Source: Streptomyces cyaneochromogenes (GTDB lineage: Bacteria; Actinomycetota; Actinomycetes; Streptomycetales; Streptomycetaceae). Taken from it: DNA of 64,000 nucleotides. Location of the stretch: positions 10,168,001 through 10,232,000 of the forward strand of contig NZ_CP034539.1 of assembly GCF_003963535.1 (NCBI RefSeq), written 5' to 3'. Every line of letters starts with the position of its first letter. Within the stretch, counting starts at the first letter, position 1. A model generated the notes under the pieces. That model had not been told where the DNA came from, did not search any database, and was given only the letters and a program-made list of their open reading frames with translations. A program made the position numbers and the translations under genes. Positions 1 through 8,104 of this stretch are shown here, piece by piece.

Positions 1-944
1 ACGAGCTGCACGACCGGCCAGCCGTCCGAGGTCCAGGTGACGGGCGCCAGGGCGGGCATCCGGCCGCCGGGGTAGGCGTCGACGAAGGCCAGGTAGTACC
101 AGGCGCCGTTCTGCGTCTGTACCAGCCCGCCCTGGTGCGGGACACCGCCGCCGGGGATCGGCCCGCGCAGGTCGAGGAGGACCTGCCGCATCGTGTACGG
201 ACCGAAGGGGCCGCCCGACGATTTCAGGATGTACTGGCCGTTCGCGGGGCGGGTCAGGAAGATGTAGTACCGCCCGTTGATCTTGTAGAAGCGGGAGCCT
301 TCGAGGGTGCCGACGCTCGACGGTGTCGTGAACACCTGCTGGGTGCGGACCTGGGTGCGGCCGTCGGGCGAGAGCTGGGCCACGCTGATGGTGGTGTTGC
401 CGTACGCCACGTACAGGGTGTCGTCACTGTCGACGAGCAGCCCCGCGTCGTAGTAGGGGGTGCTGATCGTCGTCAGCCTGTTCCACGGCCCCTCGGCGGC
501 GGTGGCGGTGTAGACGTAACTCCGGGCGAAGTCGATCTGGCCGAGCCAGTAGAAGGTCCTGTTGCTCGGCCGGTAGGCCAGTGACGACGCCCAGATCCCT
601 CGGACGTAGCCACGGGCGCCGTTGAGGTCGTACTTGGCGCCGAAGTCGAGCGCGGGCACCGAGTGACCGGCGATCTCCCAGTTCACCAGGTCGTACGACC
701 TGAGGACGGGCGCGCCCGGCGAGTAGTGCATCGTCGAGGCCGAGGCGTAGAAGGTGTCCCCGACGCGGATGACGTCGATGTCCGCGAAGTCCTGCCAGAT
801 CACCGGGTTCGGGTAGGTGGCCGGGGCGGCGGTCGCGAGGTCCGGGGCCGCGGCCGGCGGAAGCAGGGCGCCGGCGGTCAGGCAGGTGGCGGCCGTCAGG
901 GCGCGGCGACGGGACATCGGTTGATGAGGCCATGACATATCCAT
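1..944 (-). CDS. Secreted glycoside hydrolase family 43 protein (3' end outside window)
   Basis: About 314 residues are visible and the C-terminus lies beyond the window edge. The frame starts at ATG 944, with AGGGAGA about 10 bases upstream; in-frame ATG codons at 938 and 917 are alternatives. The N-terminus MSRRRALTAATCL (from residue 10) followed by an Ala-rich stretch is a Tat-type signal peptide, so export is expected. The rest looks like a GH43 five-bladed propeller: the base Asp is probably D57 (ADIDVIRVGD), the modulating Asp about D166 (YYDAGLLVD) and the acid Glu about E215 (GTLEGSRFYK). GH43 members hydrolyse arabinan, arabinoxylan or xylan side chains; the precise substrate is not readable. 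It diverges from GH27 remains and belongs by context to the carbohydrate locus. Confidence 0.85.
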   Translation of the reverse strand, partial: MDMSWPHQPMSRRRALTAATCLTAGALLPPAAAPDLATAAPATYPNPVIWQDFADIDVIRVGDTFYASASTMHYSPGAPVLRSYDLVNWEIAGHSVPALDFGAKYDLNGARGYVRGIWASSLAYRPSNRTFYWLGQIDFARSYVYTATAAEGPWNRLTTISTPYYDAGLLVDSDDTLYVAYGNTTISVAQLSPDGRTQVRTQQVFTTPSSVGTLEGSRFYKINGRYYIFLTRPANGQYILKSSGGPFGPYTMRQVLLDLRGPIPGGGVPHQGGLVQTQNGAWYYLAFVDAYPGGRMPALAPVTWTSDGWPVVQL

Positions 945-1298
945 GTGTGGCGTTCTCCCTGTGCGGCTCAGGGTTCGGGATGTTGAACGTGCATCGATTT
1001 GTCGGCAACTGTGGATGATAGGAGGCCCATGCGTCCCGTCAATCCTTTTCGCATTATTCGATGCTCGTGTCGAAACATTCGACGCGGGGGGTGTGAGTCA
1101 CTGCAGGTCAATTGCCTGTGCGAGACGGATGCGCGTGGTGTTGACATGCTCGTGCGTCCCTCTACCATCCAAGGCGCTGCAAGTTTCCGAACGGCATGCG
1201 AAATTTCGAACCCATCTCCAGCTCTCTCGCAGTGTCATGGACGTGACACCATGTCAGCGTCACCCGCCCATGGCGCTCATCCGGTAAAGGAGCCCTTG
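945..1298. promoter_or_regulatory. Divergent control region with TTCGAA-type palindromes
   Basis: There is no convincing gene in this stretch. It carries a perfect interrupted palindrome GTCGAA-ACA-TTCGAC at 1069-1083 and a palindrome CGAAATTTCG at 1199-1208. A plausible rightward sigma-70-like promoter is TTGACA at 1141-1146 and TACCAT at 1163-1168 with a 16-base spacer. The palindromes are likely repressor sites for the GH43 and GH27 genes; the regulator is unknown. Confidence 0.45.
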
Positions 1299-1904
1299 GT
1301 GCCCAGACGATCAGGCGGACGGCTGCTCCGCCTCCTCGCGACCACTGTGCTGACGGTCTCCGCGTCCCTGACGGCCTCCGCGCACTCTCCCGCCGCGGCC
1401 GCGCCGGGCGCCCGGCGCTCACTCCGCCGCTGGGCTGCAACAGCTGGAACAGCTTCGGGTGCGGGATCACCGAGGCGCAGGTCCGCGAGGCCGCCGACGC
1501 CATGGTGTCCTCCGGCATGAAGGACGCGGGCTACCAGTACGTCGTCGTCGACGACTGCTGGTTCGACCCGCAGCGCGACGCGGCGGGCAATCTGCGGGCC
1601 AACCCGACCAAGTTCCCCAGCGGCATGAAGGCGCTCGGGGACTACATCCACGGCAAGGGCCTGAAGTTCGGCATCTACCAGGCCCCCAACGAGAAAACCT
1701 GCGCCCAGGGCGTGGGCACCTACCCCGGCTCCACCGGCAGCAAGGGCCACGAGGCCCAGGACGCCAACACGTTCGCCTCGTGGGGCGTGGACTACCCCCC
1801 CTCTGCTGGCGGTCAACCAGGACCCGCTGGGCTCCGGCGGGCGCCGGGTGCGCGACGACGGCAGCACCGAGGTGTTCGCCAAGCCCCTGTCCGACGGCTC
1901 CGTC
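1299..1904 (+). pseudogene. GH27 alpha-galactosidase, N-terminal part, frameshifted and internally deleted
   Basis: A GTG at 1299 (AAAGGAG about 6 bases upstream) opens a signal peptide (RLLRLLATTVLTVSASLTAS). Near position 1415 the reading must shift frame to continue into the GH27 N-terminal signature PPLGCNSWNSFGCGITEAQ and then YVVVDDCWFDPQR and LKFGIYQAPNEKTC. After GVDY (about 1796) the text jumps, with another frame change, to a motif from near the end of the catalytic domain, LAVNQDPLGSGGRRVRDDG and AKPLSDGSV. Roughly 200 residues with the catalytic Asp residues are therefore missing. GH27 enzymes release alpha-galactose from galactosides. This copy cannot be functional; see the reversed C-terminal piece at 2009-2240. 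Confidence 0.85.
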
Positions 1905-2008
1905 TTGAGAAGAGGGGTTTCACGATGACGAGGTCAAGGTCCCTCTTATGGGCCGCCGTGGTATCGGTGCTGGTCGTCCCGAGAATGGGAGGCACGGCAC
2001 TGGGCCAC

Positions 2009-2240
2009 GGCCGGGGCGGCCGTGTGACAGTCCCAGATCAGGGCCGTGGCCCCGGCGGCGGTGGAGGCGTTGTCCACGTCCACGCAGCGGCCGGACGCGG
2101 TGCCGCGCAGCCGCGAGGTGGTGGCGGCCTGCGGGCTGCCCCCGCTCACCTGGAACACGGCCACTCCGTGCGCGGGGACGCTCGCCGAGATCTGCCCGGA
2201 CGTGCTGGACGTGCCGCCGGTCCACAGGTGGGTGAGGGTG
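2009..2240 (-). pseudogene. GH27 C-terminal/ricin-type lectin fragment, opposite strand
   Basis: On the minus strand the frame reads FTLTHLWTGGTSSTSGQIS, then VPAHGVAVFQVSGGS, then TTSRLRGTASGRCVDVDN and ALIWDCHTAA. The first part is the C-terminal beta-sandwich end of actinobacterial GH27 alpha-galactosidases; the second is the opening of a ricin B-type beta-trefoil, which usually follows it. The piece is what should follow the remnant at 1299-1904, but it lies on the other strand. Inversion or assembly from two genes is likely. It is flanked by unrelated sequence and has no start of its own. Confidence 0.75.
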
Positions 2241-2374
2241 AACCCGTCTCCCTGGTCCAGATGCGGCCGATCACCCTCGTGCTCGACGGCCGAGGGCCCC
2301 TCGTCCAGGCCTGCGCCGCCACCTCTGCCGCTTCTGCCGGTCTCCCGCCGAGCAGCGCGAGACACAGCACTGGT

Positions 2375-2467
2375 GGTGTACCCGCCAAGGCGGACCACAA
2401 CGGCTCCCGCAACATCGCCCACCGGGCCGAAGCTATGTGGTGGCGGGGCGACCAGGTAGAGGGCTGA
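2375..2467 (+). pseudogene. TnpB (IS200/IS605/IS607 OrfB) C-terminal remnant
   Basis: The open frame ending at TGA 2467 reads KADHNGSRNIAHRAEAMW. This matches the extreme C-terminus of TnpB, where the zinc-ribbon is followed by an Asp/His-Asn-x-Ser-x-Asn-Ile-x-x-Arg signature (the last RuvC motif). The upstream zinc-ribbon cysteines are not recognisable, so only about 30 residues remain. A strong hairpin follows 19 bases downstream. The call rests on one motif. Confidence 0.6.
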
Positions 2468-2486
2468 CAAGGCCACAGACGCCGAA

Positions 2487-2519
2487 GCCCTGGTTGCCCG
2501 AGACGGGGGCAACCAGGGC
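2487..2519. terminator. Strong hairpin between TnpB remnant and GH5 gene
   Basis: The arms GCCCTGGTTGCCC (2487-2499) and GGGCAACCAGGGC (2507-2519) pair perfectly over 13 bases around a 7-base loop. It ends 14 bases from the GH5 stop codon, so it can terminate that leftward gene and any rightward transcript. It could instead be an end hairpin of the former IS. Confidence 0.75.
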
Positions 2520-2533
2520 ACGTGGCCTGTCGG

Positions 2534-4300
2534 TCAGGACTCCTTGACGGCCGTACCGGTGACCGTGTCTCCGGACTTCGTGACCTTGTACTTCACCTTG
2601 GCGCCGCTGTGGAAGTGGAAGGTCAGGTTCGCCGTCTCGCCCTCACGCAGGGACTTGAGCGTGTCGGCGGTCAGGATGATCGTGCCGTTCGGGACGTCTG
2701 GCCGGAAGGCGATGTTGAACTCCTGGAACGGAGTCCAGCTCGTCAGGCCGGCGTTGGTGCCGTCGCCGTACGTGGCCTCCATCGTCGCCAGGTCGTCTCC
2801 CTGGTACTTCGTGGGAATGGCGAACTTGTCCTTCGTGCCCGTGGTGTCGGAAAGGACCGGGGTGTCGTAGGTGATCACGTCGATCTGCCAGGGCAGACCC
2901 TTCGAGAACCGGGCCTGGAGCGTCGAGTTGACTCCGTACGCACGGTCACCGGCCAGCTTGGTCAGCGTCGACGCCCGCAGGGCGATCCGGTCCTCGAAGA
3001 GGGTGTAGTCCCGGCCCTCGACCAGCTTGGTGTCGCCGTGCCACAGCCCGCGGAACTTCAAGCCGTTGCGGTTCAGGGTGAGCGACTGCACCTCGATCTG
3101 GCCGGACTTCTTCAGGTAGATCCGGTCGAAGGAGGCGGTTCCGGAGCGGGTGGTCCAGCTCGACTTGATCCACGCGAAGAGCGCGGGGTCGCGCCACTTC
3201 AGGGTCTGGCGGTTCAGGTAAGCGAAGCCCGGGTCCCACAGGGCGGTGGTCACACCGGCGGTGCGCGCCAGGTGCCCGATGTGCTCGTAGTACTTCAGCG
3301 CCTCGCCCCGCTCGATGCGGGAGGGGTGGTTGTCGTCGGGGTAGGCGAGCAGGCCGTACTCACCGACGTAGACGGGGATACCCCGGTCGGTGAAGATGTG
3401 CTTCATCCGGGCGAAGACGTCGTCCGCGTCGTTCCGGGACTTCTCGTCGTACCGGGTGCCGCCCGCGATGTTCACACTGAACGGGAAGAAGCTGTAGTAA
3501 TGCACGGTGGCGACGAGGTTCTTGTCGCCCAGCCCGCTGATCGTGGTGTACAGGCTGTCCATGAAGTCCTGGGACGGGGTGCCACCCGGCGTGGTCAGGA
3601 CGAGCAGACGGTTCTCGTTCCCGCCGCCCGAAGCGCGGACGACCTTGTGGAACGAGGTGTTCAGTTCATGCACCAACTCGGCCTTCCGTGCGTCCGAGAC
3701 ATCGCCGAAGGTCGGTTCGTTGATGCTCTCGAAGAGCAGGGTGCGCGGCTCGTCGCGGAACGCCGCGGAGATCTGCTTCCACAGGGAGTCGAAGCGGGCG
3801 AGCACCTGGTCGCGGTCCGCGGAGACCTCGTAGACCCACTGCCAGGAGTCGTGGTGCACGTTGAGCACGACGTAGAGGCCCTCGGCCTGCGCCCAGTCCA
3901 CCACCTCCTTGACACGGCTCATGTACGCGGCGTCGACGGCGTACGGCGCGGTGTCCTTCTGGTAGTTGCTCCAGGTCACCGGGATGCGGACGCTGCGGAA
4001 GCCCTGCTCCCGGACGGTCCTGAGCAGCTCCCTGGTGGCCTTGGGGTTGCCCCAGGACGTCTCCTCCGGGATCGCGTCCAGGGTGTTGCCCAGGTTCCAG
4101 CTGGGCTGCATCGCGTCGACGGCGTCCATGGCCCGGGCCGGAACCTTGCCCGTGGAGAGAGCCTGCGGTGCCGAGTCGCCCGGCGCGGCGGTCGCGGTGC
4201 TGCCCGCCAGTCCCAGGATGACGAGCAGCGCCATCAGCAGGCCGGCCAGGCGCCCGGGGCCGGGTCTGCCCTGGCGCGCGGGTTGCCGTATGTCCTTCAC
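2534..4300 (-). CDS. Secreted GH5 endoglucanase-like enzyme with C-terminal X2-like module
   Basis: The protein has 588 residues. The GTG at 4300 is chosen because GAAAGG lies 8 bases upstream and a signal peptide (LLMALLVILGLAGSTATAA) follows; the longer open frame upstream overlaps the neighbour. The GH5 domain spans about residues 55-395, with WNLGNTLD near the start, acid/base E195 in FESINEPTFGD and nucleophile E314 in VYVGEYGLLAY. Residues about 400-588 (IYLKKSGQIEVQSLTLNRNG onwards) look like an Ig-like CBM_X2 module followed by a beta-rich end. GH5 enzymes cleave internal beta-1,4 bonds in glucans, xyloglucans or mannans. It is probably the extracellular chain-cutting enzyme of this locus and last in the leftward set. 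Confidence 0.9.
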   Translation of the reverse strand: MKDIRQPARQGRPGPGRLAGLLMALLVILGLAGSTATAAPGDSAPQALSTGKVPARAMDAVDAMQPSWNLGNTLDAIPEETSWGNPKATRELLRTVREQGFRSVRIPVTWSNYQKDTAPYAVDAAYMSRVKEVVDWAQAEGLYVVLNVHHDSWQWVYEVSADRDQVLARFDSLWKQISAAFRDEPRTLLFESINEPTFGDVSDARKAELVHELNTSFHKVVRASGGGNENRLLVLTTPGGTPSQDFMDSLYTTISGLGDKNLVATVHYYSFFPFSVNIAGGTRYDEKSRNDADDVFARMKHIFTDRGIPVYVGEYGLLAYPDDNHPSRIERGEALKYYEHIGHLARTAGVTTALWDPGFAYLNRQTLKWRDPALFAWIKSSWTTRSGTASFDRIYLKKSGQIEVQSLTLNRNGLKFRGLWHGDTKLVEGRDYTLFEDRIALRASTLTKLAGDRAYGVNSTLQARFSKGLPWQIDVITYDTPVLSDTTGTKDKFAIPTKYQGDDLATMEATYGDGTNAGLTSWTPFQEFNIAFRPDVPNGTIILTADTLKSLREGETANLTFHFHSGAKVKYKVTKSGDTVTGTAVKES

Positions 4301-4401
4301 GTGTGATGCCTTTCGGTTGGTCGTGTCCTTGCGGCCGACGGTTCGGGTTGGTTCCGTCCGTGGTCGGAGAGGCCCCGTTTCAGTGGAGAGCGAGAAGGCG
4401 T

Positions 4402-5907
4402 TCAGTCGTCGAGGGGCTCGTAGTCGAACCAGTCGAAGTGGACGGTGCCTGCCGTGGCGTACATGCCGATGACCCGGCCGGTGAAGCCGCCGGCGACCTC
4501 GGTCGACAGGTAGCGGCCGTCGAGTGACGCCAGCTCGGTGAAGGTTCCGTCCGGGGCCTCGATGCCCAGGGAGATGACGTCGGGCCCTGTGCAAGGCCCT
4601 TGCGGTTCCGGCGGGTTGACCGTGAGGGCGAGGACCACGGGCCCGGCGGGTACGGACCGGGTGGCCACGACCGTGCGCAGGGAGCCGATGCGCGCGATCA
4701 CCCGCACCTCCGTGCCGGACGCCTCGATCTCGTAGTGGTGCTGCTCGTCCAGCCGTACGGCGAGGCCACCGCGCCCCTGCTCCGGGTCGATCAGGGTGCG
4801 TGCCCGGCAGGTGAGGTGCTGCTGACGGCGGCCGGTGAACACCGCGTCGGGCTCGTCCAGGGAGTCTCCCCGCGCGCGGAGCGTCAGCCATCCGGGGCGC
4901 TCCTCGGTGGTGCAGAGCTCGGCGGGGCGGTCCCGCAGGGACATCCAGGCCGGCCCGAGTTCGCTGAGCTCGAAGTCGTCGCGCCGTTCCGCGGCGGGGG
5001 TGGGGGAGAGCGGCCAGGGGAGCTCGGGCAGGTCCAGGGTGACCTCGCCGACGACCGGCCAGCCGTCCTCCCAGGTCACGGGAGCCAGGAAGGTCTCCCG
5101 GCCGAGCACGTGCCAGCCGGGGGTGCCGCCGCCCGGCCGCACGCCGAGGAACACCATCCACCAGGAGCCGTCAGGGCCCTGGACCAGGTCCCCGTGCCCG
5201 GTGTTCTGCACCGGGTGGTCCGTGGAGCGGTGGGTGAGGATCGGGTTGGCCGGGCACGGCTCGAACGGGCCGGTCGGCGTCTGGCCGCGGGCGATCGACA
5301 CGCCATGGCCGCGCTCGGTGCCGCCCTCGGCGATGAGCAGGTACCAGTAGTCGCGGATCCGGTACAGGTGCGGCGCCTCCGGAGCCTTCGCGCCGGGGCC
5401 GCCGGACCAGACCTTGTGCGGCGTGCCGTGCGTCTGCCCGGTGGACGGGTCGAGCCGGACCTGCGACACCCCGGCGACGGTGCACCAGCACGTGCCGTCC
5501 TCGTCCCAGGCCAGGTCGGGATCGATGCCGGGCACTCCCGGTGCCGGGATCGGATCCGACCAGGGGCCGGCCGGGTCGGTCGCCGTGACGATCAGGTTGC
5601 CGCCGCCCTCGGTGCAGTTGGTGACGATCAGCCAGAAGCGGCCGTCGTGATGCCGCAGGGTGGGGGCGTAGATGCCGCCGGAGGCCCACGCCTTCGTCAG
5701 CGGCAGCTGTTCCGGCCGGTCCAGGACGTTGCCGATCTGCCGCCAGTTCACCAGGTCACGACTGTGGAAGATGGGTGCGCCGGGGAAGTACTCGAAGCTG
5801 GAGCAGACGAGGTAGTAGTCGTCGCCGACCCGGCAGATGCTCGGGTCGGGGTGGAACCCGGGGATCACGGGGTTGGTGGCGCGGGCGGGCGGGTTCTGAG
5901 CGGGCAC
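4402..5907 (-). CDS. GH43 beta-xylosidase/alpha-L-arabinofuranosidase (intracellular)
   Basis: The protein has 501 residues and no signal peptide; start GTG 5907 has AAAGGAC about 10 bases upstream. The propeller domain (about 10-310) begins with the XynB-type motif NPVIPGFHPDPSICRVGDDY. Expected catalytic residues are base D21 (HPDPS), modulator D129 (GIDPDLAWDEDG) and acid E177 (KAPEAPHLYR). The C-terminal 180 residues form the beta-sandwich domain typical of this GH43 branch and end in FDWFDYEPLDD. It would remove xylose or arabinose from imported oligosaccharides. It lies 48 bases downstream of the GH36 gene in the same direction, so it is probably in the same transcript. Confidence 0.9.
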   Translation of the reverse strand: MPAQNPPARATNPVIPGFHPDPSICRVGDDYYLVCSSFEYFPGAPIFHSRDLVNWRQIGNVLDRPEQLPLTKAWASGGIYAPTLRHHDGRFWLIVTNCTEGGGNLIVTATDPAGPWSDPIPAPGVPGIDPDLAWDEDGTCWCTVAGVSQVRLDPSTGQTHGTPHKVWSGGPGAKAPEAPHLYRIRDYWYLLIAEGGTERGHGVSIARGQTPTGPFEPCPANPILTHRSTDHPVQNTGHGDLVQGPDGSWWMVFLGVRPGGGTPGWHVLGRETFLAPVTWEDGWPVVGEVTLDLPELPWPLSPTPAAERRDDFELSELGPAWMSLRDRPAELCTTEERPGWLTLRARGDSLDEPDAVFTGRRQQHLTCRARTLIDPEQGRGGLAVRLDEQHHYEIEASGTEVRVIARIGSLRTVVATRSVPAGPVVLALTVNPPEPQGPCTGPDVISLGIEAPDGTFTELASLDGRYLSTEVAGGFTGRVIGMYATAGTVHFDWFDYEPLDD

Positions 5908-5955
5908 CCTCGGGCGTCCTTTCGTGGTTCGTGCAGTGGGCGGCAGGGGCGGCGC

Positions 5956-8088
5956 TCAGGGAGCGGCCGGTTCCGTGCGGGTGATGCGGAACAGCGCCGC
6001 GGACGGCGCGGTGGGCAGGGTCACGGTGAGGTCGGCCGTGTCCGGGTTCCAGACGGCAGCGGCTGGACGTGCGGCGGGGTACAGCACCTCGACACGGGCT
6101 GCGCCGCCCGCCGGTTCAGGCAGCCGGAGGGTTGTGGTGGCCGCGCCGTCCGGGCGGCGCCAGACGGTGAGGTAGGTGGTGGTGGGGGTGTGCAGGGCGA
6201 GAGCGATCCAGGGGTCGTCCCAGGCGGGGAGGCCGAAGGGCCAGGAGGGCACGGCCTGCGGCAGGTCGGCGCGGATGGCCTTGTACACGGCCACCGCCTC
6301 GTGGACCAGGGCGCGGGCCTCGGGCCCCAACTCCAGCAGGCCGCCGGAGAGATGGATACGGCCCAGCAGAGCGCTCGCCATGGTGAAGGCGACCTCGTCG
6401 AGGGAGTCGTCCGGCTGCGGATAGGCCCACACGGCGCCCTGCTCGGGGGTGACGGCGGTGGGCGCGGAGGCCGCGATGGGCGCGTAGCGCTCCAGGTTCT
6501 GCTGGTCGCTGGTGGACTGCAGTTGCAGCCGCGACAGCATCGCGTCGTCCCAGCGCATGCCGCCCGAGGCGCAGTTCTCCACCACCAGGTGCGGATAACG
6601 GTCCAGGATGCCGTCGAGCCAGTCCAGGTGGGCCCGGTTGTGGCCGAGCAGGCCGGCGCCCGCACTCTCGCCGGGGTGGGCGCTGGTGCCAGAGCCGGGG
6701 TCGATGTTGTGGTCGAGCTTGAGGTAGCCGACGCCCCATTCGCCGACCAGCCGGTCCACGACCTGGTCCAGGTGGGCGCGGGCGGCGGGGTGGCGCAGGT
6801 CCAGGTGATACCGCCCGGACTCGGTGACGCGGACGCCGTCGCGGCGGAAGAACGCCTCGTCGGGCAGGGACTTGGCCATGGGGCTGCGTACGCCGATCAC
6901 CTCGGGCTCCAGCCACAGGCCGGGCACCATGCCGCGCTCCCGGATGCGGTCCAGGACCTCGTGGATGCCCTTCTCGCCGGGGAAGCGGGAGGCGGACGGC
7001 TCCCAGGCGCCGACGGTGGTCCACCAGCCGTCACCGTCGTCGTACCAGCCGGCGTCGATGACGAAGTACTCCGCGCCCGCGTCGGCGGCCGCGTCGATGA
7101 GCGGCAGGAGCTTGTCGGTGGTGGGCTCGCCCATCAGGCAGTTCATGTAGTCGTTGAAGATGACGGGCAGACCCTGGTGGTCGGGGTGCGGGCGGCGCTG
7201 GACGCGCCGGTAGCGGGTCAGCGCGGCGAACGCGCCGTCGGGGCCGCCGTCGGGGCTGAAGGACAGCGCCACGGGTACGGTGCGGAAGGTGGCGCCCGGT
7301 TCCAGCGGCTGCCGCCAGCCGTGATGGGAGTCGGTGGGCCCGAACAGGGCCAGGTAGGCCGTCCGGTCGCGCTCGGCGCACTCCCAGCGCCAGCCCCCGC
7401 CGTTGTGCTCGACCTGCCAGACCCAGGTGCGGCCGGTGCGCCGGTCCGTGAGGCCGCCCATGGGCAGGTGCCCGCAACTGGACCAGGTGCCCTGGCCGGT
7501 CAGGGCGAAGCCGGAACGGCCGTTCGCGTGATGCACGCGTCCACCGTGGTCCGGCGTGGTCAGCCGCAGCGGGCGGCGCTGCCAGCGGCATTCGGCGAGC
7601 CAGTCGTTGTCCGCCCACAGCAGGTCGGCGGCGTCCAGGTCCGCCGGGTCCGGCGTGGTGAGGCACCCCATGGCGAACGAGCTGACCGACTCCAGGTGGA
7701 GCGTGTCGCGCCCTTCGTTGCGCAGGGTCACCTCGCTGCGGAGCACGGCCAGGCCGTCCGGCGACCGGTAGGTCACCTCCGCGACCAGACCAGTGTCCGG
7801 GTCGTGGAGTTCGACGGTCAGGACGTGCCAGTCACCCTCGCGGGTCGCACGGTGGGACCGGTGGCGCAGCCGCTCGCCGAGACCCGTCTGGACCAGCCGG
7901 CTGCCCGACCAATTCCTCCCGTGCCCCGTGGCCGTCACTTCCACCAGAGGCAGGGACCCACGAGGGTCCTTGGCGGTCTCCCCGGGCAGTCCGAGGTAGG
8001 TCAGGCGGGCACTGCCGTCGTCGCCGAGGTCGAACTCGAGATACAGGGCCTCGTGGCCCCAGCGGAAGTTCCGCTGTTCCGTTTCCAT
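5956..8088 (-). CDS. GH36 alpha-galactosidase
   Basis: The protein has 710 residues, the usual length of bacterial GH36, with no signal peptide; ATG 8088. The N-terminal beta-supersandwich leads into a TIM barrel with YFVIDAGWYDD, the nucleophile motif YLKLDHN (Asp near residue 457) and the acid/base motif CASGGMRWDD (near residue 513). It hydrolyses terminal alpha-1,6-galactose from raffinose-type or galactomannan oligosaccharides in the cytoplasm. Its start lies 16 bases after the GH42 stop, so the two are cotranscribed. With GH42 it gives this locus both alpha- and beta-galactosidase activity. Confidence 0.93.
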   Translation of the reverse strand: METEQRNFRWGHEALYLEFDLGDDGSARLTYLGLPGETAKDPRGSLPLVEVTATGHGRNWSGSRLVQTGLGERLRHRSHRATREGDWHVLTVELHDPDTGLVAEVTYRSPDGLAVLRSEVTLRNEGRDTLHLESVSSFAMGCLTTPDPADLDAADLLWADNDWLAECRWQRRPLRLTTPDHGGRVHHANGRSGFALTGQGTWSSCGHLPMGGLTDRRTGRTWVWQVEHNGGGWRWECAERDRTAYLALFGPTDSHHGWRQPLEPGATFRTVPVALSFSPDGGPDGAFAALTRYRRVQRRPHPDHQGLPVIFNDYMNCLMGEPTTDKLLPLIDAAADAGAEYFVIDAGWYDDGDGWWTTVGAWEPSASRFPGEKGIHEVLDRIRERGMVPGLWLEPEVIGVRSPMAKSLPDEAFFRRDGVRVTESGRYHLDLRHPAARAHLDQVVDRLVGEWGVGYLKLDHNIDPGSGTSAHPGESAGAGLLGHNRAHLDWLDGILDRYPHLVVENCASGGMRWDDAMLSRLQLQSTSDQQNLERYAPIAASAPTAVTPEQGAVWAYPQPDDSLDEVAFTMASALLGRIHLSGGLLELGPEARALVHEAVAVYKAIRADLPQAVPSWPFGLPAWDDPWIALALHTPTTTYLTVWRRPDGAATTTLRLPEPAGGAARVEVLYPAARPAAAVWNPDTADLTVTLPTAPSAALFRITRTEPAAP

Positions 8089-8104
8089 GGTGGCCTTTTC
8101 CGGG

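Noticed and set aside
1925..2467. Possible secreted protein starting MTRSRSLLWAAVVS
   Set aside because: The start and signal-like stretch look real, but after about 20 residues the frame runs through the reverse complement of a GH27/ricin fragment. Treated as a scar, not a gene.
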